Program-made: the position numbers and the translations under genes
Shown: positions 43,901-54,667 of the stretch, in pieces
Layout of the letters: each line of letters starts with the position of its first letter
Position numbering within the stretch: position 1 is the stretch's first letter
The notes under the pieces: generated by a model
What the model was told of the DNA's origin: nothing
What the model saw: the letters and a program-made list of their open reading frames with translations, nothing else
Database searches by the model: none
DNA from: Terfezia claveryi
Taxonomy: Eukaryota; Ascomycota; Pezizomycetes; Pezizales; Pezizaceae
NCBI GenBank assembly: GCA_015179025.1
Contig: WHUX01000289.1
Span: 1 to 57,453, forward strand
DNA length: 57,453 bases
Direction: 5' to 3'

Positions 43901-44173
43901 GAAATATGTACTCAAAGTCGTCACATTTTCCCTGTGTCGCTTGGTGGGTTTTGTGCGAATGTCTTTGCACGTCGTGGAGACAAAGCATTTTTGTTTTGGC
44001 CTGGCTGGCGTTTTCACGGATCCTGAGGAGTTTGTATTGGTATGTGGATTCTCTTGAAGGTTCTCAGGATTGTCATGATCTACCGCTAAAGCCGACTCCA
44101 TATGTTTGGCTCGCAAATGTCTCCCATACTGTCCAGCTTTGTGAAATTCAAAGTGACAAAACCTACAACGCAT
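40906..44173 (-). pseudogene. Plavaka-type (CACTA-like) transposase 1, decayed
   Basis: ATG 44173 opens with a BED/C2H2-like finger, CRFCHFEFHKAGQYGRHLRA then KH. Then come GYSEGDGVHFQSGYTW with WRNKMREMIDQLAWQ (about 43550-43460), PVLLTSDQTCLTNFFGDKKL with WPLFMSISNIHAEIQ (about 43180), and QVWILIGLLPV. The C-terminal half reads MAQYRSHTPEIIRYIDLYLW with FHDNIHVFSEFR (42147), PRVDSMWVRRKGCSEYTRGD and VGKLKGLFSIRDN (about 41240), then ITDIEGMAYLVRLKEG and WLVNNRIDFNMWNELY before the TGA at 40906. These are the hallmarks of fungal Plavaka transposases. Several frameshifts and stops make it dead. Confidence 0.85.
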
Positions 44174-45185
44174 TCTGGATGTCAGTTTCCTGGTCTCGCT
44201 ACTGTTATAGGCACTTACTGTTTTAGGGCAAATACTGTTCTATGGTTTATATTAAATTATTTGGGCTCAGGGGCATTCATCGTGTTCATGTCAGAGTAAG
44301 ACCTGATCACTAGCTGTAGTAAGCTTCTCGTTATGGAGGTCACAGAATGCACTTCCGCAATGAGACCTGTAGGATCCACTAGGCTAGTCTTGTTGTACGA
44401 ACGCACCAACACGACTAGTCTGGTTAGACACGACTACTACTAGGCAACCACACTATGGATCCAAAACCCAAAGAAGAAATACCTCCAGTCACACTAATGT
44501 AGCTGTAGTTGAGCTGCAGAGGGTGTCTGCTAGTCTGGTTTGCACCAGGGTGTCTGCGACGTCAACCAACCATATCACTAGAATTTAAAAAGATTAAAAG
44601 AATGGCAACTTTGTACGGCATTTATCAAATTCGAACGAGCTTCACTTCGCACGTTTTACCAAAGAGCACAATGCAAGTCTACCACTCAACTATAGAACAT
44701 GGCTATAATTCTATGGTTATTGAATGGCAATATATCCTACTAAGCATTCACATTTGTATTCTACAATTGGCTGTATTCTATGATATGCCAACTCAGTAGA
44801 GTTCAAGACCTAAAGGTAAGTGTCTTGCAATTAAATTGTCAAGAATATCTCTACCTCTGGATGGTAGTGAAGATTACAAACTCAAAATTCGGGGGCTTCC
44901 AGACTTCAGAATTACAGAATAAGCAGTGAGAGGTAAGACCATGCCGCAGCATGCCGAACTATGTAGAATTAGTATTAGACTTAGCAATTGACATTAGTGC
45001 AACCAGAGGTAGGATCATGTAATACTATGAGAGGCTTATGCTAGCCGACTATCATGCAACCCAACCAGACTACATACAACCTAGTTGTGCACAACTAGTC
45101 TGCGGGAGGCTTGACTAGTTCTCTGGCAATGTCATCCTGTGCCAACCAGACTTAGGTACCCTACGTACCAAGTGGAAGCACCTAA
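44174..45185. other. Right flank of Plavaka-type gene 1 with motif field
   Basis: No convincing gene. It carries copies of the AACCAGACTA-type motif in both orientations: near 44420 (ACTAGTCTGGTT), 44526 (CTAGTCTGGTTTGCACC), 45063 (CCAACCAGACTA), 45091 (CACAACTAGTCTG) and 45140 (GTGCCAACCAGACT). The field ends where the composite satellite begins at 45186. The layout matches subterminal repeats of CACTA-like elements. Confidence 0.55.
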
Positions 45186-46966
45186 CAGTTATTCCTGACA
45201 AAATAACGGCGTTATTTAACTTCCCTAAGCATATACAAATAGGTATTTAAACTACTTATAGTAACAGCTAACGGAATCTTGCTGGTTTAACAAATAGTCA
45301 AATAACGGCGTTATTTGATTTCTTAGCCAATCATTTGTAAGGGTGGCGCTTTTTTTAGCCTGATTTAGAAAAGCAGCATAGGTTTTTAACTTTAGCGGTA
45401 ATCTACGTAGCAACAGCTATACCTATTTAGTTACCACAACTAAAATTTAGCCCACGTAATGATACTGCTGGCACAAATAGCTGTCTACACAAATAGCTAG
45501 TCATACAAACAGCTGTGTATATAAATACCAGCTGGTGCAAATAGCAACTGGCACAAATACCAGCTGTTATAAATAGTAGCTAGTGTAAATAGTAGCTGGC
45601 ACAACTAGTAGCTGGCATAAATAGCAGCCGGCGCAAATAGCAGGCAGTGCAAATAGTAGTTGGTGCAAATACCAGCTGGCACAAATAGCAGCTGGTGCAA
45701 ATAGTAGCCAGCATAACTAGCAGCCGGCGCAAATAGCAGCCAGTGTAAATAGCAGCTGGTACAAATAGCATCCAGCACAAATATTAGCCAGTGCACATAG
45801 CAGCCAGCGCAAATAGCAGCTGGTGCAAATAGCAGCTGGCACCAATAATAGCCGGTGCAAATAGCAGCCAGTGTACATAGCAGCCGGCATAAATAGCAGC
45901 TGGCGCAAATAGCAGCTGGCACTAATAGCAGCTGGTGCAAATAGCAGCCAGTGCAAATATTAGCCAGTACATATAGCAGCCGGCATAAATAGCAGCTGGT
46001 GCAAATAGCAGCTAGCACCAATAGCAGCCGGTGCAAATAGCAGCCAGTGTATATAGCAGCCGGCGTAAATAACAGCTGGTGCAAATAGCAGCTGGCACTA
46101 ATAGCAGCCGGCGCAAATAGCAGCCAGTGCAAATATTAGCCAGTGCATATAGCAGCCTGCATAAATAGTAGCTGATGCAAATAGCAAATATTAGCCAGTG
46201 CATATAGCAGCCTGTATAAATAGTAGCTGGTGCACATAGCAGCTGGCACTAATAGTAGCCGGTGTAAATAGCAGCCAGTGTACATAGCAGCCAGCATAAA
46301 TAGCAGCTGGCACAAATAGTAACAGGTACCAATAGTAGCCGGCGCAAATAGCAGCCAGTGCAAATAGCAGTAGGCAAAAATAGTTGCCGGCACAAATAGA
46401 AGCTAGTGCAAAAAGCAGCTGGTGCAAATAGCAGCTAGTGCCAGTAGCAACTATATCTATTGTAGACTAAATATTGCTATTACTTTCTTAGTATATATAT
46501 TTGAAACTATACCCACTATTAGTGGTATAGTTTAAAATTGAAGCTACGGAAAAAAAATTATTTAAATATAAAAAACCAAATAAATAAAACAAATGAAATA
46601 AAGAAAACAAATAAAACAAATAAAACAAATAAAATAAATAAAATAAATAAAATCCAAAAAACAAAGAAAATGAATCTACAAAATATAATAAATAAAATGA
46701 ATAAAACAAATTACGAAAATCCAATAAATAAAATCAAACAAATAAAATAAATAAAACAAATAAATAAAACAAATGAAATATAGAAAATAAATAAAATAAA
46801 ACAAATAAAACAAAACAAATAAAACAAATAAAACAAAATAAATAAAACAAATAAAACAAACAAATAAAACAAATAAAATAAATAAAATAAATAAAATAAA
46901 TAAAATAAATAAAATAAATAAAATAAATAAAATAAAAATAAAATAAGTAATAAAATATAAAATTAA
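45186..46966. repeat. Composite satellite module 1
   Basis: Order: a conserved head of about 290 bp, with two copies of a 17-19-bp palindrome AAATAACGGCGTTATTT at 45201 and 45302. Next is a 16-bp minisatellite (unit GCAAATAGCAGCTGGT, about 60 units, 45480-46445). Then a conserved tail (TATACCCACTATTAGTGGTA, about 46509). Last is a 9-bp AT satellite (unit TAAATAAAA or TAAATAAAC, 46560-46960). The ORFs in it merely reflect 16-bp and 9-bp periods. The unit starts CACCTAACAGTTATTC, as module 4 also does. Confidence 0.9.
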
Positions 46967-49489
46967 AACTAATAGTTATTCCCGACAAAATAACAGTGTT
47001 ATTTGACTTCCCTAAGCCTATACAAGTAGGTATTTAAACCGGTTATAGTAACAGCCAATGGAATCTTGCTGGTTTAACAAAAAGTCAAATAACAGCGTTA
47101 TTTGAGTTCTCAGCCAATCATTTACTAAGGGTGGCGCTTTTTTTAGCCTGATTTAGAAAAACAGCATAGGTTTTTAACTTTAGCGGTAATCTACGTAGCA
47201 ACGGCTATACCTATTTAGTTACCACAACTAAAATTTTGCCTACGCAATGATACTGCTGGTACAAATAGCTGTCTATACAAATAGCTAGTCAGACAAACAG
47301 CTGTGTATATAAATACCAGCTGGTATAAATAGTAGCCGGTGTAAATAGTAGCCGGCGCAACTAGCAGCCGGCATAAATAGCAGCCGGCGCAAATAGCAGG
47401 CAGTGCAAATAGTAGCTGGCGCAAATACCAGCTAGCACAAATAGCAGCTGGTGCAAATAGAAGCCAGCGTAACTAGCAGCCGGCGCAAATAGCAGCCAGT
47501 GCAAATAGCAGCCAGCACAAATAGTATCCAGCGCAAATATTAGCTAATGCACATAGCAGCCGGCGCAAATAGCAGCTGGTGCAAATAGCAGCTGGCACCA
47601 ATAGCAGCCGGTGCAAATAGCAGCCAGTATACATAGCAGCCGGCGTAAATAGTAGCTGGCGCAAATAGCAGCTGGCACTAATAGCAGCCGGCGCAAATAG
47701 TAGCCAGTACAAATATTAGCCAGTGAATATAGCAGCTGGCATAAATAGCAGCTGGTGCAAATAGCAGCCAGTGTACATAGCAGCCAGCGTAAATAGCCGC
47801 TGGCACCAATAGCAGCTGGTGTCACAACCGTCCTTTCCTAGCCGAGTTTGAGAGTCAGACGGGATTCCGTCCGACTCTCGTTATTGTTGATTGATATCGT
47901 TGTTATCTCTGTTTCCGAGATAAGGGGTCTCGGGAACCTTATTCCTTCCGGTGGCCTTGGCCAGCTAGGAAGGAATCCTGTATATATAGATTGCTCTCTC
48001 CGCCCTCTCATTGGATCCCCATCTAACGTCTTGTATATCCAGTACAGGGCCTTGCTTCTCTCCACGTTGGTGCATCTCCCTTATGCACCTCCTTGTCTCG
48101 CCTCGACTCTGCAGCCCAGCTGCCTCCCTTGACACACGCGGCAACTGCTTCCGGGTGTCTCATGTCCCTTGCCCTCTGCCCCTCTTGCCTCTTGACCTTG
48201 CCTCCCATCACAGCCTCCCCCTGGTCACACACGTAGCGTTCCTACGTGTGTGTTATCCTAGCCTTGCCCTTGCCCCTGCGTACCCCTTGGTCGCCTTGCC
48301 CCCAGAGCCGTTGTTACAGCTGGCACCAATAGCAGCTAGCGCAAATAGCAGCCAGTGCAAATAGCAGCAGGCATAAATAGTTGCCGGTACAAATAGTTGC
48401 CGGTACAAATAGAAGCTAGTGCAAAAAGCCGCCAGCGCAAATAGCAGCTAGTGCTACTAGGAACCATATCTATACTAGACAAAATATTGCTATTACTTTA
48501 TTAGTATATATATTTGAAACTATACCCACTATTAGTGGTATAGTTTAAAATTAAAGCTACGGAAAAAAATTTATTTAAATATAAAAAACCAAATAAATAA
48601 AACAAATGAAACCAAGAAAACAAAGAAAACAAATAAAACAAATAAAACAAATAAAATAAATAAAATCCAAATAAAATAAATAAAACAAATAAAACAAATG
48701 AAACATAGAAAATAAATAAAATTTAACAAATAAAACAAAACAAATAAAACAAATAAAACAAAATAAATAAAACAAATAAAACAAACAAATAAAACAAATA
48801 AAACAAATAAAATAAATAAAATAAATAAAATAAATAAAATAAATAAAATAAAAATAAAATAAGTAATAATATATAAAATTAAAACAAAAAATATTTAAGT
48901 AAAAAAGAATATAAATATTATAAAAGAGATATATAAAAAAGTGAAAATTTAGATATAAATATATTAAATAAGTTTAAATAGATATAGATAAATAAAAAAA
49001 ATATTATATATATATAAGTAAAAATATAAATATAATAAATATAAATATAAAATAAATTTCAATAGATAAAAATAAAGAAAATTAGGTAAAAATAAAAATA
49101 TATATGAGTATAAGAATAGATTTAAAAGTAATTATAAAATTAAATATTAATTAAATATATAAAATAATAGTAAATGAATAAATTATTAAAATATAAATTT
49201 AAAAAAAAAAGTTTAAATAGAAATAAATAAAAAAAAGAATTTTAAATAAATAGTAATATATAATAAGTAAAAATATAAATATAAAATAAATATAATAAGT
49301 ATAAATATAAAATAATTTAAATTAATTAAATAAAAAAATTAGTTTAAAATAAAAATTTATAAGTATAGGAATAGATATAAAAGTGAATATTAAATAAAGT
49401 ATTAATTAAATATATAAAAATTATTAGTAAATAAATAAATTATTAATATATAAAGTTAAAAAAAAAGTTTAATTAGATATGCATAAAAA
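46967..49489. repeat. Composite satellite module 2
   Basis: Same order: head with degenerate palindromes (46988, 47095), 16-bp minisatellite 47265-48440 interrupted by a solo LTR at 47820-48318, tail near 48525, 9-bp AT satellite 48580-48860, then about 600 bp of AT-rich filler of over 85 percent A+T by eye. Confidence 0.9.
47820..48318 (+). mobile_element. 499-bp solo LTR inside the 16-bp minisatellite
   Basis: It starts TGTCACAACCGTCC and ends GCCGTTGTTACA, flanked by GCTGG on both sides (47815-47819 and 48319-48323), a perfect 5-bp duplication. The insert interrupts a minisatellite unit exactly. It includes a hairpin GAGAGTCAGACGGG..GACTCTC (47850-47879) and TGTATATATAG, a likely TATA element (about 47980). 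GC content is much higher than its surroundings and there is little sign of C-to-T decay, so it looks young. No matching full element is in the window. Orientation is provisional. Confidence 0.93.
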
Positions 49490-51270
49490 AAACTAACAGT
49501 CATTCCCGACAAAATAATGGCGTTATTTGACTTCCCTAAGCCTATACAAGTAGGTATTTAAACCGGTTGTAGTAACAGCTAACGGAATCTTGCTGGTTTA
49601 ACAAAAACTCAAATAACGGCGTTATTTGAGTTTCAGCCAATCATTTACTAAGGGTGGTGCTTTTTTTAGCCTGATTTAGAAAAGCAGCATAGGTTTTTAA
49701 CTTTAGCGGTAATCTACGTAGCAATAGCTATACCTATTTAGTTACCACAACTAAAATTTAGACTACACAATGATGCTGCTAGCACAAATAGCTGTCTATA
49801 CAAATAGCTGGTCATACAAACAGCTGCGTATATAAATACCAGCTGGTGCAAATAGCAACTGGCGCAAATATCAGCTGGTATAAATAGTAGCCGGTGTAAA
49901 TAATAGGCAGCGCAACTAGCAGCTGGCATAAATAGCAGCCGGTGTAAATAGCAGGCAGTTCAAATAGTAGCTGGCGCAAATACCAGCTGGCACAAATAGC
50001 AGCTGGTGCAAATAGTAGCCAGCATAACTAGCAGCTGACATAAATCGCAGCCGGCACAAATAGTAGCTAGTGCAAATAGCAGCCGGCACAAATAGCATCC
50101 AGCGCAAATATTAGACAGTACACATAGCAGCCGGCGCGAATAGCAGCCAGTGTACATAGCAGCCAGCATAAATAGCAGCTGGCGCAAATAGCAGCTGGCA
50201 CTAATTGCAGCCGATGCAAATAGCAGCCAGTGCAAATATTAGCTAGTGCATATAGCAGCCGGCGGATATAGCAGCTGGTGCAAATAGCAGCTGGCACCAA
50301 TAGCAGCCGGTGCAAATAGCAGCCATTATAAATAGCAGCAGCACAAATAGTTGCCGGCTCCAATAGAAGCCAATGCAAAAAGCAGCCAGCGCAAATAGCA
50401 GCTAGTGCCACTAGCAACGATATCTATACTAGACTAAATATTGCTATTACTTTATTAGTATATATATTTGAAACTATACCCACTATTAGTGGTATAGTTT
50501 GAAATTGAAGCTACGGAAAAAAAATTATTTAAATATAATAAATCAAATAAATAAAACAAATAAAACAAAGAAAACAAATAAAACAAATATAATAAATAAA
50601 ATAAATAAAATAAATAAAATAAATAAAATAAATAAAATAAATAAAATAAATAAAATCTAAAAAACAAAGAAAATAAATCAACAAAATAAAATAAATAAAA
50701 TGAATAAAACAAATTAAGAAAATCAAATAAATAAAATCAAACAAATAAAATAAATAAAACAAATAAATAAAACAAATGAAACAAAGAAAATAAATAAAAT
50801 AAAACAAATAAAACAAAACAAATAAAAAAAATAAAACAAAATAAATAAAACAAATAAAACAAACAAATAAAACAAATAAAACAAATAAAACAAATAAAAC
50901 AAATAAAATAAATAAAATAAATAAAATAAATAAAATAAATAAAATAAATAAAATAAATAAAATAAATAAAACAAATAAAATAAAAATAAAATAAGTAATA
51001 ATATATAAAATTAGAAGAAAAAATATTTAAGTAAAAAAGAATATAAATATTATAAAATAGATATATTAAAAAAGGAAAATTTAGATATAAATATATGAAA
51101 TAAGTTTAAATAGGTAAAAATAGAGGAAATTAGGTAAAAATAAAAATATATATGAGTATTAGAATAGATTTAAAAGTAATTATAAAATTAAATATTAATT
51201 AAATATATAAAAATAATATTAAATGAATAAATTATTAATATATAAATTAAAAAAAAAAAATTAAAATAAA
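49490..51270. repeat. Composite satellite module 3
   Basis: Head with palindromes at about 49512 and 49610, 16-bp minisatellite 49795-50410, tail near 50475, 9-bp AT satellite 50530-50990 and AT-rich filler to about 51270. It has fewer minisatellite units than modules 1 and 2. Confidence 0.9.
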
Positions 51271-51410
51271 TAGTACCGCATCCACTGGTGAACAACCATC
51301 ATTGTCAGTTTAACTGTTATCCTTAGTGAGCGTGTTACCATCCACCTATTTTATCACCTTTACTGCATAAGCTCGACCTTTGTCTTTAAACTGACAAGGA
51401 TTGTTATACA
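51271..51410. other. Short unique spacer with inverted repeat
   Basis: Contains TTGTCAGTTTAA (about 51303) and its complement TTAAACTGACAA (about 51386), a 12-bp inverted repeat about 70 bp apart. No coding potential. Confidence 0.5.
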
Positions 51411-51568
51411 CCTAACAGTTATTCCCGACAAAATAACGGCGTTATTTGACTTCCTTAAGCCTATACAAGTAGGTATTTAAACCAGTTGTAGTAACAGCTA
51501 ACGGAATCTTGCTGGTTTAACAAAAAGTCAAATAACGGCGTTATTTGAGTTCTCAGCCAATCATTTAC
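51411..51568. repeat. Composite satellite module 4, truncated head
   Basis: Begins CACCTAACAGTTATTCCCG, carries both palindromes (51431 and 51530) and matches modules 1-3 up to CATTTACT. The other modules continue AAGGGTGG; here the sequence changes abruptly to CACCTCTAGC at 51569. Confidence 0.88.
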
Positions 51569-51591
51569 TCACCTCTAGCATGCAGCTCGAA

Positions 51592-51641
51592 CATTACTTA
51601 AGAATGGGGCAATTCTAAAATGCCCCCATTGTTAAGTAATG
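51592..51641. repeat. 50-bp hairpin at the element terminus
   Basis: CATTACTTAAGAATGGGG, a 12-base loop, then CCCCCATTGTTAAGTAATG. The arms pair over about 19 positions with one mismatch or bulge. Situated 23 bp inside the satellite junction. Confidence 0.9.
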
Positions 51642-51734
51642 TACACGGCAGGGCAATCCCACCCGAGCTAAAATAACTTCTTGGCACACATTATGTCTTC
51701 AGGCTGGGTGGCGAAGACTGTTCGTGCGCGCAAA

Positions 51735-52235
51735 CTTTAGTCTTCCGTGCTGATAATAAAGACTACTATGTGCCGTGCAATATTTGTCTTCCGTGTTGAT
51801 AATGAAGACTGCTACGTGCCGTCTTCAGATTAGTCCACCCCTTATGAAATGCACACACTAGCAAAAGAATCTGATTAAGTTGAGCTTATCCTCATTACGT
51901 GAGATGTGCGTGCTATTCACTTCCCATGATCCAAACCTAATATATTATCTGATTCTCTTCATAGTTTTTGAGATTTTCATTGGCCACGGCAATATTCTCT
52001 TCCACATGATACCATTATATATACGCTTGTACCAGACTATACGGCTTCATATGGTGGCTTATTCGGTGTTGCTGGGCCAATGCAAGTACAGGTCTTATAT
52101 GTATAATAAAGACTACTACGTGCCGTGCAATATTTGTCTTCCGTGTTGATAATGAAGACTGCTATGTGCCGTGCAATATTTGTCTTCCGTCTTGATAATG
52201 AAGACTACTATGTGCCGTGCAATATTTGTCTTCAA
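51735..52235. repeat. 46-bp subterminal repeats in two clusters
   Basis: Unit GTCTTCCGTGTTGATAATGA plus AGACTGCTACGTGCCGTGCA and ATATTT. Units begin near 51766 to 51830 and at 52136 and 52182, with variants. Each has GTCTTC and GAAGAC as an inverted hexamer pair. The clusters are about 270 bp apart. Confidence 0.85.
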
Positions 52236-52239
52236 GCTG

Positions 52240-52941
52240 GAAATGTAGACTACCTCGCTCATTTAATAACATCATGATTATTTCACCTTTCACTCCGTGC
52301 TTGAAGATTTCACATCACGTGCTCGATTTGAGCACTGCTGTCGCCATGACATGATGGCTTCAACTCTACAATTGCGATTAAAGATGCTGACCGCCATCTT
52401 CTTCTCTATGGTCAATACTGCCTCCATTGCGTTTTCTACTCCAATTGCGAAATTAAGACCAGGTAATTAAGACAATCTGTATTGTTCTCCCACCGCCCTG
52501 GGCTAGGTGCCCTTGACAAGTCAAGTAACTACCGTATACATCTCGGCCTGTTGACTCCATATGAATTGATATGACTGTCAATGAATGTGTAATGTAATGT
52601 AATTTCAAGGGGCAGAACAAATCCACTCGAAAGATATCGAGTGATGTTATATGCACTGATATGTATGACCTGAATTATTGGTAGGGTATGATATGATGCT
52701 ATATGTGTTCATATGACGGCATATTCCTACCTGGTTTTTTAGCGAACTACACATGGCATGGTTGCATATGTGTGCGAATTATTTTGCTTAGGTGGGTTGC
52801 TGACTGTTTATTTCTTTCTTCTCCTTCACCCAAACTTGGTATCCACATAGTATACACACATCCCTACACCACTCTGCCCTATATATCTATATCACCGTGA
52901 TCTCTTTATACAACGCAACAATCGAATACCAATCACTAAAT
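52240..52941 (+). promoter_or_regulatory. 5' flank and probable promoter of the zinc-finger gene
   Basis: Non-coding. A TATATAT box lies at 52880-52886, about 56 bp before the ATG at 52942. The start context is AAATATGG. No other elements recognised. Confidence 0.45.
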
Positions 52942-54170
52942 ATGGAATGCCCAGTGCCTGGCTGTACCAAATCCTATAAAGGGAAGTCGGCAAATAGCAG
53001 CTTACAGCGACACCTGAAGGCATCACACAAAGACTATGTACTTCAGAGTAATGAACAACAGCCTGTACGAGACCCCAGGACCGTACGTAAAGAAATCAAT
53101 GCTCGGTATAGAGCCAAATACCCTCGCCGTGGACTCGCCTTGACCAGGATGAAGCAAATCAAAGGTTTGGCTGAGGAGCTTTTAGAGAAGGAAAACCTAG
53201 CTCGGAAGCCTCAAAGATTGCTTCCACCAGTACTGAACGCAATGGTTGATGAAAGAAATGTGTATTGGATCTTAGAGGAGAGATATGGTCTGTTTGTGGG
53301 CAGGTTAAAAAGGATATATGATTGGAACCGGGCAGCGAAAGTATGTATAGAGCGCAATTGGCATATATCATTCTGGATTGTTAACAGAAGCTATGTAGAA
53401 AGTCGCCCGATTCTCAAAGCAACCCATATTCGATGAGGAGGTTGGAGATGAATGGGAAGCATATTTGAGCTACAGCCTGCAGATCCTTGAATACCGAAGT
53501 CAAATGAAGGACTACCAGGCTTCAGAGGAAGCATTTGATTATAGACTTCGACTTTGGAAAGAAGACTACACGGCCACCAGGACAACGCGAATTCAGGAGG
53601 AAGCCGAGATACTGTATAGACAGAAGTATGAGTCACAATACCAGGATGATTATGACTATGAAGGTGGGGATAATAGTACTACCGGTCCAAGCATAGAACA
53701 AGCCTAGGCAAGAGCAACTATCCAGAACCTGACATTCTCCTAGAGGTTTTAGCTTGGCGGGTACAAGGTATTTTGCCAGAGTTGGGCCGGTTGATAGTGT
53801 CTGATGAATCTACACTTCTGCGTGCCGCAACTAGACTTGGGATTCTCAGAGCGAATGGGGGGGCAGAAGCTGCTTTTACGAGTGAATGGTTAGGCCCAGG
53901 GTATTATGGTCATGAAGGTTTGTCTTACCTGATGTTAACACAGGTATATTAACTATTGTTAACAGTTTAAAAGCCGAGGATACACTTCTAGAACTAGCCT
54001 TCCAGGTCCAGGAAAGGATCCCGAAGGCTCCAATAGAAACTATACCAGTAAGGTGGTTCCAATTTGTTGTAGTTCCGGAGTTACTGAATTTGTTGATTAT
54101 GGAAGATCTCGAGATTGCATATGAGGAGGCAAATGAAGTGAGATTACAAAGTACAGTCGAAGAGTTGTGA
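52942..54170 (+). pseudogene. C2H2 zinc-finger protein gene with three frame changes
   Basis: It opens MECPVPGCTKSYKGKSANSS, completed by LQRHLKASH, a C-X4-C-X14-H-X4-H finger. A basic helical region follows (ARYRAKYPRRGLALTRMKQI). Then frames switch near 53408 (to FDEEVGDEWEAYLSYSLQIL and a coiled, acidic segment), near 53700 (to YPEPDILLEVLAWRVQGILP, LIVSDESTLLRAATRLGI) and near 53918 (to FVLPDVNTGILTIVNSLKAE, AFQVQERIPKAPIETIPVRW), ending at TGA 54168. Each switch needs one base; no usable intron fits. Full length would be about 409 codons. Frameshifts may be real or sequence errors near C and G runs. The DNA-binding role is inferred from the finger. Confidence 0.6.
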
Positions 54171-54667
54171 GGAACCTGAGCAGGAGAGCGATTGTAGTTA
54201 GTATGCACCGGCGATGGTTGCATATGGGTGGGAAGTTCTTGTAGTGGTAGCTCTCCTCCTACCTTAGTTAATAGTTATGTATACCTAGTTGCGTACGGGT
54301 TTGGCAGATTAAGTTGCCTCGCCATTAAATCCACCCGGGTTTCCGGGTGGCTCCTCATGGCCCCCTGATAGGGCCGCATTGGAGTAACAAGTATATAAAA
54401 AAAAAAAGATTGCAGTGGTACCTAGCTCGAGAAATGTAAATCGCTTATCGTGTTGCTACTATAAGGTTGTTTGTTAATGATAGGGAGCCAAGCATTCATT
54501 AAATCTTGATTGTGCACTTATGTTTGTGTATGTCCTCCTATGTAGTTTGGTTATGTTTAATAATCACCGCTGCCTTTTCAACATTCTATAACAACCACAT
54601 ATTCCATCAGTCGAGGCCCTCGATAACTCACCTATACCCACAGACACCCGTCAGTAAATCAATTAGA
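54171..54667. other. Spacer between the two accessory genes
   Basis: Contains a perfect hairpin CCACCCGG-GTTT-CCGGGTGG (54331-54350), a second one around GGCCCCCTGATAGGGCC (about 54360), and an A11 run (about 54399). No coding sequence. The A run after GC-rich hairpins could be a SINE-like tail or just a 3' end region. Confidence 0.5.

Noticed and set aside
44509..44799. 96-codon ORF right of Plavaka-type gene 1
   Set aside because: No ATG-initiated protein-like structure or family likeness; overlaps the motif field.
45480..46445. CRISPR-like array
   Set aside because: Units are contiguous 16-bp tandem repeats without spacers, in a eukaryotic context.
45480..50430. Minus-strand ORFs of 60-175 codons rich in Cys, Tyr, Leu (CYLHRLLLVPAAIC-type repeats)
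   Set aside because: They are translations of a 16-bp minisatellite; all three frames give the same 16-residue period, so there is no coding signal.
46560..50990. Phe/Leu/Tyr-rich ORFs (YLFYLF repeats) that mimic membrane proteins
   Set aside because: They come from a 9-bp AT satellite.
53918..53965. 48-bp GT-AG intron in the zinc-finger gene
   Set aside because: Splicing gives an immediate in-frame stop; a single-base frame change instead opens the following 85 codons.
54240..54410. SINE ending in A11
   Set aside because: GC hairpins and an A run are present, but no A or B box and no target duplication could be seen.
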